Below are positions 11,011 through 23,530 of a DNA stretch of 64,000 bases, in pieces. Both the position numbers and the translations under genes were made by a program. The stretch lies in assembly GCF_015832195.1 (NCBI RefSeq), contig NC_052046.1, forward strand, positions 31,028,911-31,092,910, written 5' to 3'. This stretch comes from Motacilla alba alba (taxonomy: Eukaryota > Chordata > Aves > Passeriformes > Motacillidae). Within the stretch, counting starts at the first letter, position 1. Every line of letters begins with the position of its first letter. The notes below the pieces were generated by a model. It had not been told where the DNA came from. It saw only the letters and a list, made by a program, of their open reading frames with translations, and did not search any database.

Positions 11011-14000
11011 GAAAGTGTCCTGTGATGTCAGAGCCTGCAACAGGTTTTATTTTCTTATATGTTATCACTGGATAAATACACACATACCTACAAGATAACA
11101 AGCTATGTACACCAGACCCCAATTTAAAAAAAAATTTATTGACTTGTAATTCTTACAGTAATGGCTGATGCTGATTGGTAAGAATCAGGTACCCTAACCT
11201 TCCTTAATGAGTTGAAAAATCTTGGAAAATGAACATAGAAAATTTTTGAAAGGACACAGAATCAGTGGCTAGCATAAAAGAAAGTTCATTGCATAAGGAA
11301 ATTGCTGCTCAACAAAAATAGGAACACTGTAGAGTGAAAGAGGACACAAAACTTATTTTTATATCAGACCATTGAGTCATATCTTTGTAAGGACAATAAT
11401 AAGGCTGTACTTCCCTTTCACCAAATCTCTCTCCATTCAAAGATGATTATTTATTTGGTTTAACTAAAAATGAACTGACTGAAGAAAGACTAAAGGCACA
11501 AAATGTACCTCACAGTGAACCTGTGCAGCAGGACTTCCATATACTTGTGCTCCCTTACCATCATGGATAATTCTTCAGAGAATAGCTGAAAAGATCAGGC
11601 TGATGTGAATGGGCACACACCATCAGTCAAAGAGTGAGGCTATTTCCTCACCTCCTCACCATCTCTCTGTGTGTTTTTTTTTTTTTTTTCAGTCAGCTCT
11701 GTTTTCAGGTAAGATCCTATCTGAACTAAGAGAGTCCAGAGCAGCCATTGTAGTTCCAGTTCAGACACACTGGCAAAGTCTGGCATAATCAGGCACAACC
11801 ATGAACACATGGGACCATGACACCAACGGTACGTATGTCCAGGCCTGAGGGTAGTTTCTTTCAGGAAAGAGGTCACTAGTCTACTAAAAATTTTACTTTG
11901 CCATTAGCTACCAGAAAAGCAAGGAGAAGCATAAAAAACGGGTTATAACTCTTCTCACAGTGTGCATTTTCTGAAGAACCAGCATCCTTGTTTCCATGCT
12001 GAATTCCTGGCCTTATCCTTCAGAGGAGTAGACACTCTCAAAGAAGTAGAGAACCAGACCAGACCAGACCAGATCAGAACTTGCCTGATATCTTGCTCTG
12101 TTCCCAGTGTGTATTTATTGTGCTCCAGAATGTCAGCACGATCCTCTTTGGGTTTTTGCAAAACATGAGCAATATTCATAAAGTGTCCTTCTTTCTACAC
12201 TGTCCTCTCACTTACCTATCCTGGTAGTAATCTTTGCCAAGCAGTTACACATATCTTTAGAGAACTAGTGCAAAGAGTCCTTCATCTGAGGAAGGGACAG
12301 AGGTGTTTTAACATAAGTAAAAATATTAGATTTGTAAAGGCGCTCCCTCCCATCTTTTCAGATAAACACCATGAAAACAAATTCCAAGGCACTCAAGGCC
12401 AGGAATGACACTCTCCTTTTACTGGATAAATGACTTTTTTTTCAATACAAATTCAAAATCTTTCATACTGTCTCCCTTTAATTTCAGAAATTGTATTTTC
12501 TTCCTTCTTAATTAGAAAATGTTAGGACAAGAACTTTAAGATGGAAGGTATATACCTAATGCTTATAACAGAGCCAATGCCTATTAGGGTTGTCTGATTA
12601 AAGAAGCCATAGTTCTTGATGATAAATTGCTACAAGTCTGAGACAAGGCAAAGGCACCTCCAAAGAAATTTTTCATGTCATGGAAGAGGAAGCAAATCTG
12701 AGAGTAGATGTTACTGGATACTCTTTTTAACCAATGGTAAAGGAAATTAATCAATTGTTTTTCATCTGTATGCAGTAAGTTAAATCAGCTGGATCTGATA
12801 GGAAATAGATGCATGAGAATTTGTCTCAAAACTTCTAAAATTAAAAACAAACAGTTATACAGAAAGTATTTTTACTACAGATGATGTCACAGTATGTTAC
12901 CTGCAAAGGCTGTGTGAAAATTAAAAAAATTAATGTAGTGGCTAAACACTGCACTATTATTTCCTGAAATGCAATTGAAAATATCCTTTCTATTACATAG
13001 CATTTGAAAAAAACATGACTTTTACGTTAAAAAAAAAAAGAAAACTGGATTAAAACTAGCCTGTAATTTCATATAAAAAGAGGGAACCATCTGATGGACA
13101 TGATGATGCTGCAAGTTGTAAGAAGTTAAAAGCCCAGTTCCTTTCATAAAACCTTAAAATTCTGAATTTGTGCTGAACTGGATCAGAAATCCCTTAGAGA
13201 GATGAAGGGGGTAGAAAAGGGCATATCTCAGAGACTATTTCTTATGATTTCATGCATCATTCATTTTCCCAAGAGACGTAGTTAGGAAATACAGTCTCTT
13301 CTGTGAATAACTACATAGAGAGTTAGCTTCTCCTCTACATTGAATAACCATTTTTATCTTGATAAAGTTTGTCCAGGTTTGTGCAAAAGACAAAAAAAAA
13401 ATCAATATCTCTGCTCTTGCTAATGGGAAAATTTTATACATGCTTTGGAAAGTCCCAAACAAAGCAAGGCAGAGCATAACCAGCTTCTTGAAAACTTCAA
13501 GTAGTGAAAAGACATGTAGACATATTTAATTTCAACTGTGGAGAATGAAATGTTGCAGAAATGTCATTTCTTCTGCTGGCCCACTTGTGGTGCCTTCTAC
13601 CATCTGCTGCCAGTAGTTGTGAGGGAGTGTTTCTCATGTTTATAATTTTTTATTAAATTAAAATAATTTTTATTCTATGGTAACCTTTGTATGGATGAGA
13701 AAGGACTTTTGGAGGTCTAACTGTCATCTAATATCAGGGCCAACTTAAATAAGGCTGTTCAAAGCCTTGTCTAATATTCTGAATCTCTCAATATGGTGCA
13801 TTGAGTGAAACAAAGGAAAAAACAAGCAATATCTACAGGTAAAAAAGAAAACAGAATAAGAAAATAAATAATTTTTCTCGTTCATATTCAGAGAGTGTAT
13901 CTGTGTTTGTATGTACTTTGACCATTTCTATAGATAATGTTTTATGGCTGTAAATAAAATTATTTTTGTAGGCAGTCTGCTACTGTGTAGGCACTAATTG

Positions 14001-17000
14001 TCGAAACTGATGTGTTACTTACCTCTGTATGTCTACATCTTCTATAACAAACTAATTTTTTCTTTTTTGCTGTGTTTGAGGCTGTACTTTAGCTAAGAGT
14101 TTCAAGAAGAGGGAAAAAAAATGAATTCCTATTTGGAGTATCTCCTTCAAGTAGGTCATTTTTATAAGAGATAGAGGGCATATCTCAGAGGCATATCACA
14201 CACCCTGGTCAAGACTTCCACTAGAAAAAAGGGGTACATGGTGAAGAATTTCAGTCTTTTCTCCATATAAATCTGCCAAGTGAAATGCACACAGTATGTG
14301 TCCCAAACAAAGGAAAGGTGATTTTTTTCCCTGCAAAATTCAGATCATATATGAATAAATCAGTGAATTTTTCAGGTTTTTGAAGAGAAGTCATTCAATA
14401 AATCAGAATAAAAGATGTGTCAGATGGGAACTTTTTGATTCAGATATAGCTTTGCTTTAGATGAGATTAGGAAACTAAAGTTCTAGTCTTTATTTTATTA
14501 ATCAAAACCAATATTCATTATATTTGAACAATGTCTAAGCTACAATATACAAAACCAGCACAATGCTTCTTAGGAGAACTCCTATAATAAAATACATTAT
14601 TGATCTTCTTCAGCATTACATATGTACTAATATAATGCAGCTTAAAAAAATTTCTTGGTAGTTTTCATTTTTGAGCTGATTCTGTTTTGAGATAACGATC
14701 TCCTTTTCGGGGTAGCTGTGTAATGACTCTTTCTAGGCATATCCAGCACACCCTGGTAAGGCGCATTGCTCGTACAACCCTACCCTATTCATGACAATTA
14801 GAAATAGAACAAAGTAGCAGCAGGAGTCCCAGCATCATCAAGCTCTATGAAAACTGATTTCTGTACCTTCAATTTGTTCTTACTTCTAGTGACAAGTGAG
14901 CGATCTCCTGTGTGTTCAACCTGTTACCAAGTGTCGCTCAACCAGAATGAAAAGCTTGCCTGAGCAGAGAGCAAGAGCAATAAAAATCCATCCCTCTTGA
15001 GCTGCACTTAACCCTCAACTAAAATTATGTGGGATTTAGGTGGCACATGGGCCTTGTGACCAGTGATGGACTGCAATGCTAAAGGAGCTGAAAAGGCCAG
15101 AGTTTTCTGAGGAAAAGTCTCCATGACAACTTTTTTGTTGTAGTTGTTGTTGTAGTTTTTATTTTAATGCTATTTTGTTCCTTGCTGCTTTCACCAGGGA
15201 AACAGGACCTATGTAACCACATTGCCTTTTTACTCTCCTGGCATTCTCTCACTACTTACTGGCAGCCCTGAACCCATTAGCCAAATTCTATCAAGCAGTC
15301 AGGCATTTGAGTTACAGCATGTAAATTACCACAAGTTTCCAGAAAGTCAGAGACAGTTTTCTCAGTTTGTGCTTGGTAGCCCATTCTTCTTTCTTCCTCT
15401 TTCTCATTTTCTTGCACCTTCAATTAGTAAAACAGCCAGACAACATGCTTAATAGCACAAGTCAGCAAATGCAGATACCTGTAAATTAAGTGTGAGCCTT
15501 CCTGTCGATTTGGCAAGCAAGCAGGCAGGAGAGCTGTAGCTGGGTGTAATGTGATTTACATCAGGAAAGGGCACAGTAGGGACACTCTGCAGTGAAGAGC
15601 AGCTTCACTGGTTCAGAAAGAACAAGCAAAGATTGAATGAGGAAATTTTCACATTAAAGTGCTGCATCTCCTAAAGGAATTGATTGCACCATAATATGTA
15701 TTCAGAGAAGAGGTTCTTGTTATTGTGCGGGGATTTGGAGCACTTGTACAGAATCTGCTGTAATAACAGACATGACCTGTGGCAGTAGAGTTATGGTATT
15801 GGTCTCAGGATGGGTCCTACTTTTTGTTGCTCTCTGAGCATGATGACCCATGGGAGGCTCCCAAATTGCAGAGGGGGCAGATTCCCAGTGCCAGCCACTG
15901 TACCATATACTTAATAATCATGAGACTGTGAGAAGCTGAGAATGAGTCACAGCACTAGAACAGTTGCCATTAGTAAAGAGATGAATGACACTGTGGTGAA
16001 AGTGGAGTTCTTTCTCTACATTCTCCACTGTAAAGAATAGGTAATGAATTCTCCACAATGCTTGCTTGTGAGGGTTTTCACTCCTAAAAGTCCTTGTTCT
16101 GAAGATTGTCTCCCTTTCAACACATTTTTTTCCATCCTCAATGGAGGGGTTGTTCTTATTTTTCAATAAAAAGCCAAGTAGACTCCAAGCAGAACCTCCT
16201 GTTCCAGGTATGGATTTGTCTGTGCAGATGTACTCTTCATGCCTGTAAATCAAACACTTGGTATCCCTAAGTGTTCCAAAGCACAAGTGGAGCATAATGA
16301 ATCTACATTAAGCTCTCTTTTCCTCATGAGTATGGTGAACTAGCATATGACTTTGCAGAAAAAATTGCATGTATGATTAACCTGTGTTTTTGTGATAAAG
16401 GCAGCCAATTTTCTTTGTATCAGCTATTGATCTCACTCTTATAGTTGAATGTTCTATTTCTGACCAACAAACTTGTACTGATGATGAACAGCACTATATA
16501 AACTCTACAAAAATGAATATATTGCCTAATTTTCCTTGTGGTTTGATTAAAAGGGCTAAATATAATTCAACACCTCACCCACACCAAAAAATTTATCAGA
16601 ATTACTTCTTTTTTTTCCTTTCCATCTGGACATTTTTACTGGCCTTTGCACCTTTCCATTCAGTTCCCCACAAATTCAAAATGTAATGTTATATAAACAT
16701 TTTTCAGCAGGTGATGTTCATAACTGCACTAAAGTAGTAAGTGTATAGGACCTTATAACCCTGGAAATATCCACCTGAAGGAGCTGAAAGTTGGCAGGTT
16801 AGCTACATGCACAGAGAAAGGGGCAATATTTGTGCCCTGTATGCCAGTGTGCCCCCATGTATTTATTTCATTGTGTGAGAACTATATAAAGACTAGGATG
16901 GACAGTGTCTAGAGAGACAAAGGAATCTAGTCCACAAGAACAGGAAAGATGCTGCATGTTTCAAAGACAGATGGAAATTCTGATCCTACAGTATGCAGTA

Positions 17001-20000
17001 ACTCTAAAAATACCCTCCCCTCAGCACAACAGCCGAGCTTCCTTTCTCTCAGATTAAAGAAAAGGTTTTAAGTTGCTCAGGTAAAAAGAATTATAGTGAT
17101 GCTTTCCTAATCAGAGATAAATATCAGCTACTTCTGATCTCCTACATTGTCAGCTAAGTAATGACTCATTTTCTGCATTGTCCTCAGTATGTGAAGGACA
17201 AGAGGAAAGCAAACCTTATCCACAGGTTCTGGTTACACTTAGGCATTTCCTGCTATCAGAGGCAGGCATTATGAAACACAGTTAGTGCATTCACAAATTA
17301 AAAGCAGAAACACAGTCAGCAATTACAAAGGCTGTTGATATACTTGATTGTCCCACAGCACTTCAAGGCTGGATTGCCTTGATTGGCTAAGACAGGAAAG
17401 AGATGTTATAAGCAGGTTTGCAGGCTAGTTTAGCGCCTGAAAACTAGCTTTTCTTTTAGGATGGTCTTCTTTTCCTTTTATTTATACACATCATTTGGAA
17501 CTTTTCCCATGACAGGCAGGATGGGTTTTTCAGCAAACTTTTGTTGTCTCACTTGCTCTGTCTGGACTGTCAGCAGTTTCCCAGTGCTCATGGCATACAT
17601 GCAAGCCAGCTCATCCTAATTCAACTCAGATAAAGAAACAAGTCAGGGTGTCTTTGTCTTGAAACAGGGAGAACTGGAGGGTCTGCATTTATTTTAGTGC
17701 CTGGAAAAGTGAAGAAAATAGATTTATTGGGCAACTGCTATAAGGATAGTTACTCAGGGAGCTGTGCTACCCATAAAATGCCTCTATGCAACACTTCTGG
17801 CACCTGAATATGAAATTAAATTTAGGGCTAAAATCCAAGGAAAACCTCTCCATTACATATGGATGTGACAGTAGATATTCATTATGGTTATTCTTATAAA
17901 GCTGTCCTTAACTGGTTCCCACCTATCCTATGGGTGCTCCTTCTAAAGGTCGCAAGCTAAACCTAGGAGGACTATGTAACAATACTTGACACATGTTGAA
18001 GGCTCTGGTTGCATTCCTTCTCACCTAGCCCACTGCCTGGCAAACTGTGTCCTCAACTGATATTCTTCCTACATGGGAAGAGAACAGCTCCCACAGGCCT
18101 ACCTGACTGATCCTTTCACCTTTTGCTCTTGAAATGAGCATTGATGTCATGTTGCCTCCTCAATTACACTATTTGGTTTCAGTTTTCCTACTGTTTTGCT
18201 TCATTTAAACTCTGCACTGAGAACTACATATTACATGGATTTTAGGAATCTGGTATGTGCACTGTCATTCTTTTTGTCCTATTGCATTTTACTCATTGGT
18301 TTTAATGCATATCCTGTATAAGATGACTTGTGCCATGATGTGATTCATTTCAGAAATGCACAGCAAACTAAACATACTGGTGAATCCTATGATGTAAAAG
18401 CATGGATGGCTTAACATTGTGACTGAAAGTTCTTGCCTATATTGTTAGAAACTCTTTTATCCTGCAAAAAGTTCCATTTTTAAAAGACACAATAATTTAT
18501 GAACCACTGAGCAAGTGGTGCTTTATATACCACCAATTGGAATACATATTGCTAGCAAGAAAATGGGTTATAATTATTTGTATGCAAACATCCATTTATT
18601 TTCATTTGGAATAGTAAACAATTATTTAGATAACCAATAGTGAGAGCAAGTAAATTTCCACCAAAGTAGCTTTTGTTTTCACTTGAGAAGAAAAAGAAAG
18701 GAATTTTGTTAATGGATGATGTTTACTGAAGTAGTGTCCCTGTTTCTGGCTTTAAATGAGGACTTGCAATTAAATAACTTCAGAGGAAAGTATTAGGAAA
18801 ATAAAAGTAACAAACATAGTTGAACACTCATTTACTTTGAAAATGACCAGAATGGTAAAATAAGAAGTAATGGCTTTATCCTGAAAGCCTCTGACTGGTC
18901 TTTCTAAGACCTTTGCTACTTCAGGACTGAACACTGAGAAGATACTTGAAGATGACCTTTCCTGACAGAAGCAATAGTACATAGGTCTAGATAATAGATA
19001 ATCTATTTTTCTTCCTCTGGAAGAGTCAGGTTTTACTACTTATGATCCTGGAAGCTGGCCATGCAATTTGGTAGTATGACCAGGACAGACTGTGAATCCT
19101 AAGCTTCTGCATATTATTCAAAAAGGAAAAATTCTATTTTACCTGTTCTAGATAAGAAATTTGAATATGTGTTTTTTTTCCTGTGAGGATAACTCACTTC
19201 ATGGAGGGCTAGTACAGGCCTTATACAAAATGGAAGGACATTGTTTGAGCTTAACTTGTGTTGGGAGATGAAATTTCATGCAATGTTACTCTCTTGCTGT
19301 GCAGGGCTGCAGGGTTGATTGCTGCCAGCCTTATAATGTGTCAGCTTACATTCAAGAAAAGCTGTAAACAACTGTATTCAAAAGAAGAAAAGGAAGCAGC
19401 AGAAAAATAAAATGCCACTTTCTTTTTGAAAATTGGTGTTTTCTTAATATGCATTGAAAGAAATATCAATATCAATTCAGTATCAGATCATATAAAATGA
19501 AGGATCATATCACAGCAAACCAATGAAAAAACAAGTTAGTAAAATCTTTCCTTGAAATACATATGTTTTGCAATTCTTTTCTTATTAAGGAAACAGTTTC
19601 CTTGGGAAAAAGTCCAATGATAATAACAAAGGTGTTTGTTAAATTTCTGGAAAAAAATATTTCTAAACCTGGCTTCCGTCTGACTTTGGTGGCATATATA
19701 ATTAAGAACAGCAAAGGCTGGGTATTGACAGGAGACTCATTAGAAAAGAAATATGATTAAACCCAAGATTTATTGAAAATGATTTAAAACTTCAGGAAGC
19801 TATCTTCAGTGTGTGCAAATTAAGGTCTGCTGTTCTGGTGAATTGACAGGACTGTACCATGCAGCAGAAACACAGAGGCAGAACTCGAAATAGTATCTAC
19901 CACTGCTTATTCTTACTCTCATTATAACATGGCCTGAAGCCTAGAGGACAACTTCTATATTTCTTGTAGTTTATTTCTTCTCAGACCATAACGAGCTTTG

Positions 20001-22539
20001 TAGATTTATGCTGTAATGAAAGTGTTTAAAATTGATTTGACTGCTACTGTTACGAAAGTTCCAGATCAAAGAGTGTACCATCCACCCAAAATGGGCTTAA
20101 AATGCTTTTTTAAAATGGCTTTGAGTAAGAAATATAACCCCCATCAGGCCCATTGATCCCATCATGTTTATTGTGGCTAACTGTAAATCATTCACAAACT
20201 ACCAGATGGTGCTGGATAAGTTTGAGAATCATTATTTTGAGGAGTATTCTGAGTTCTGATTTAATTTCAATCTCATTCCACAATATTTTTTACATTTTTC
20301 CTATCACAGTCATGGGCACCCTCCCATGCTAATTTGCAAAATGAATTTTACTGAATACCATCTAATCCTATTGCCATAGTTACAACCAAGAAATCAAAGA
20401 TTGCTACTCTGAGCTGGAAATAACTGACTTGATACAAAGAAAGGGACTGATTCTTATGCAAACCACTGTACTCAAATACAATTTCTTATTTAAAGAACAA
20501 AGGAAAGTTTGAACTCTGGAAGCACTGACTTCTATCGTATTTGATTTTAAAAGTGATCTGCAAAAAAGATACAATGAAATGCATAAAGATGATGGGGACA
20601 AATAGAGCACTGGGTCCAAATTGTTGTCATATGTGTTATTTGATGATAGGAAGAAAGGAAATCAGTAGCAGAAGTACTTACTTTGTTAAAGCCCACAGTT
20701 GTTAACAACAAAGCTCCTGCTGGCTGGAGCAACAGTCACAAAATCTTTCCCTTGAGTCTACTCTGGAACATACTTTAGAGAAGCAGCAGGAAGGGTCTGT
20801 TTGAAACCAGGGATTTTGGCATTTGAGCACTTGCTGCTTTCTGTGCTATCTCTTTGTACTTTCAGACAGCACAGCCATTTTTTTTTTTATTATGAATAGA
20901 AGTTGCAAAACTTTTATCACTTATTACTCCAAATACCCTTGAATCAAATGGAGGAGTTGTTGGAGATATATGCACAAAATGGTCTGTATCTCTGGCATTT
21001 GTCCTCTGTGCAAGGACTTTCTGAAGAGACTTTCTGTGGTTATCCCAGGGTACAGAGAAAAAGTCTTGTACTTGGGGGAGTAGCTTGTATGAGGGTAGCA
21101 ACTTCTGAATCCATCATAGACCCTCTCACCCCAATATAAATCTTATAGATATAAGATACAGCAGCCATAAATGAGCCTTATTACTTTCTTTTGGGCTAAT
21201 AAAGTAAACATATGGAGGGGGAAGAATATATAATGAAAGAAAACAGAGGGGAAAAGAGAGGATTTAAAAAAGAAAAGTGCATAGAGGAGAATCAAATCTA
21301 TCTCAAACTAAAAAAGAGAGAAGATAGGGGAGATGTCCTAAAGAGATACTAAAGTGATACAGCAAACTAAATATTAACAAGCAGCTGAAGGCAATCAGCG
21401 TTTTCAGAAAAAGAGGGGGAGTGTGTAATAAACATACAGACAGGGTAATAATGAAAAAGAAACCTCAACTCACGCAACAGTCGGAAGAAGGAAAATAGAC
21501 TTTAAATTGTCACTCCAGAGTTAGAATTTAAAATCTTTCAGCATTGCCATACATAGGATGCTATGCTTTTTCTCTGGTTGAAATGAATCTCATTTTGTTG
21601 AATGAAATAATCTGAAAAATATATAAAGTGTTATGAGTTCTAATATGCTGCTTTACTCATGAAAGGGAAAGAAAATTTTACACTTCATCATGAAAACAGG
21701 GTAAACTGGAGGAATACAAGCCTTCCAAAAGCACATTACCTCACAAAGGCAAGCTCTACCTGTTGCAACTTCTTTGGTCTTCCACAATACTTCTCCTTGG
21801 TCTCTCCAATACTCTTTTGTTCCACTCTTTTCTATTTTTTCCCAGACCAACACTAATCCTCTCAATGTCTCACAAACATGTCAGCTGAAAAAGAAGAAAC
21901 ATTTAAGTTGTCTATTTTAACATAGCTTAATGCCACCTATTTTAGCAGGGTATGCACAGCTTATGCATTAATTTAAGTCATATCTTTGAACATGAAAGAG
22001 TTCATACAGCATCTCTCCCATGCAGAACTGTCTAATAAACCTCTTGCTTCAGTTTCCTGTAACATGAGATGTTCAACAACTTGGCGTCCTCAGAGAATGA
22101 ACAGTAATCATGACTGCAGTCATTCAGCATTTAGGTAGTTGCTCTGCACATATTCTCAGGGCAGAAGGATATAATTCAACCAAATGTTGACCTCAACTAC
22201 CCAGACCCATCCCCACAAGAGGCAGTTAAGTAAAAATTTTCCATTTGTTAGAAAATTTATTTTTTGTGCATGGATAACGCTCCTGACTGTTTAGAAGACT
22301 AGAAGTAAATGAGGAGTAATATGTCTGTTTCAAACTCTAACAGACAGACAGCTGTGGAGCTGCACAAGGATTGTTGGTAATAACACTTTGTGGGAAAGAA
22401 CAGGATGTGGCTGGAGAAGGGGCTATATGGAGGTAGGGCAGCATTTTTCTGGGACCAATATCCTTGTTCTGGATCTTGGACAAAAGCAGAACACAGTACA
22501 GTGCAAGTGCAGGAATGAAGTCAAGAAGTGAGAATGGGC
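11011..22539. other. Long non-coding stretch, nothing recognised
   Basis: About 11.5 kb of AT-rich sequence without a recognisable gene or dated element. It holds a T16 run at 11674-11689 and an imperfect ACCAG micro-repeat near 12056-12072. The longest frame is 125 codons on the minus strand (15918-16295), with no domain or splice support. Ancient degraded repeats and conserved non-coding elements may be present but cannot be told apart by eye. Confidence 0.5.
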
Positions 22540-23034
22540 TGTTGACCACAGGCTGACAGACTTAGGGGGGATCAAGACCACTAAAGACTCCCAAAGCCCT
22601 CTGAACTATTTCCATACAGATCTAGAAGAATGGACTGCTTATGGTCACTAATTTGCACACCAAACCAGAAACTTACCTGCGGGGTGGGGAAAACTTGTCT
22701 ATAAAAATGTACCCACATGAAGCCCAGGCATGTGTACCACTCAGGACTCTCGACACCCCCTCAACTGGATTGATATTTCTTCCTTTAGTTCTCTTCTCCA
22801 TCTTTAATTCATTTCCCTCTTCCATTTTGCCCTCCTCCTTTATCCAAAACCCATTGTCATGTGCTTGTACAGGAGGCCAGGGTCTAAGTTATACCAATTT
22901 CTGTGATAAGTGTGTTACTTACTAATAAAACTTTGTAAGCTTTTGAAGATCCACTGACTTTTGTTGCTCCTTTTAACAACAAGCATCTCTGAATCTTGGG
23001 CAGTCCCTTCCCCTAAAGGTTGTGATGGAACTCA
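22540..23034 (+). mobile_element. Probable ERV long terminal repeat
   Basis: The segment has LTR architecture. A G-rich tract (22564-22570) is followed by TATAAAA at 22700-22706 as the promoter box, about 220 bp of presumptive R sequence, AATAAA at 22924-22929, and a T/G-rich tail with a block reading TCTGAATCTTGGGC near 22986. That order matches bird ERVK-like LTRs as I remember them. The ends are tentative: TG at 22540 and CA at 23033-23034. I could not find a target-site duplication, so it may be degraded or its boundaries misplaced. No gag, pol or env remnant was seen on either side, so it is a solo or fragmentary LTR. The 94-residue frame inside it is incidental. Confidence 0.5.
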
Positions 23035-23447
23035 GAGACAATGATCAGAGTGTTTGGAGCAAATATTAAGAACTGTGACAGCAAATATCTCCTCAAACAT
23101 TTTTCTGGAGCTACTGCTCTCTGGAAAAACTTAAAACTGTGTAGAGAATACCTGTATTAGCACAGAGGAGACGAAGTACTAGTACCTTCTCAGTAGTGTT
23201 GATAGAAGTTATACTTGTGTGTCCTGGAAGAAATACAAAATAGGTCTCCTGGCCCAGATGTCACTTTTCTCCCCTCTTATGTGCTTCAGCCTTGACAGTC
23301 TACTGCCATTTCCCCTGCCCCTCACCAGTAAGACTTTCTTCTCTGGCGGTAGCTCTCTTTGCAAAAAAGGACTCTTCTAAGGGCTTAGAAATGAGATGCC
23401 TGGCTTTCAGCTGACATTCATTGCTCAAAGCAACAGATATGCGATGT

Positions 23448-23530
23448 CATAGGCCAGTTAGGATTGGGAGGAGCCTCTGGAGGTCCAGTCCCTCCTCCAA
23501 GTAGAATCAACTTCAAAGATACTTTAGATT
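23448..23530 (-). mobile_element. Degenerate CR1 LINE 3' fragment
   Basis: The plus strand reads like the reverse complement of a CR1 3' end: a CATAG start, a GGATTGGGAGGAGCCTCTGG block corresponding to the usual purine-rich 'TTGGAAGGGACCTCTGGAGATC' region of CR1, then GTCCAGTCC. Divergence is high and the element is only about 80 bp, consistent with an old, heavily 5'-truncated copy. No terminal 8-bp microsatellite is visible. Confidence 0.6.

Noticed and set aside
15918..16295. 125-codon minus frame
   Set aside because: No recognisable domain, and surrounded by non-coding sequence with no promoter or splice support.
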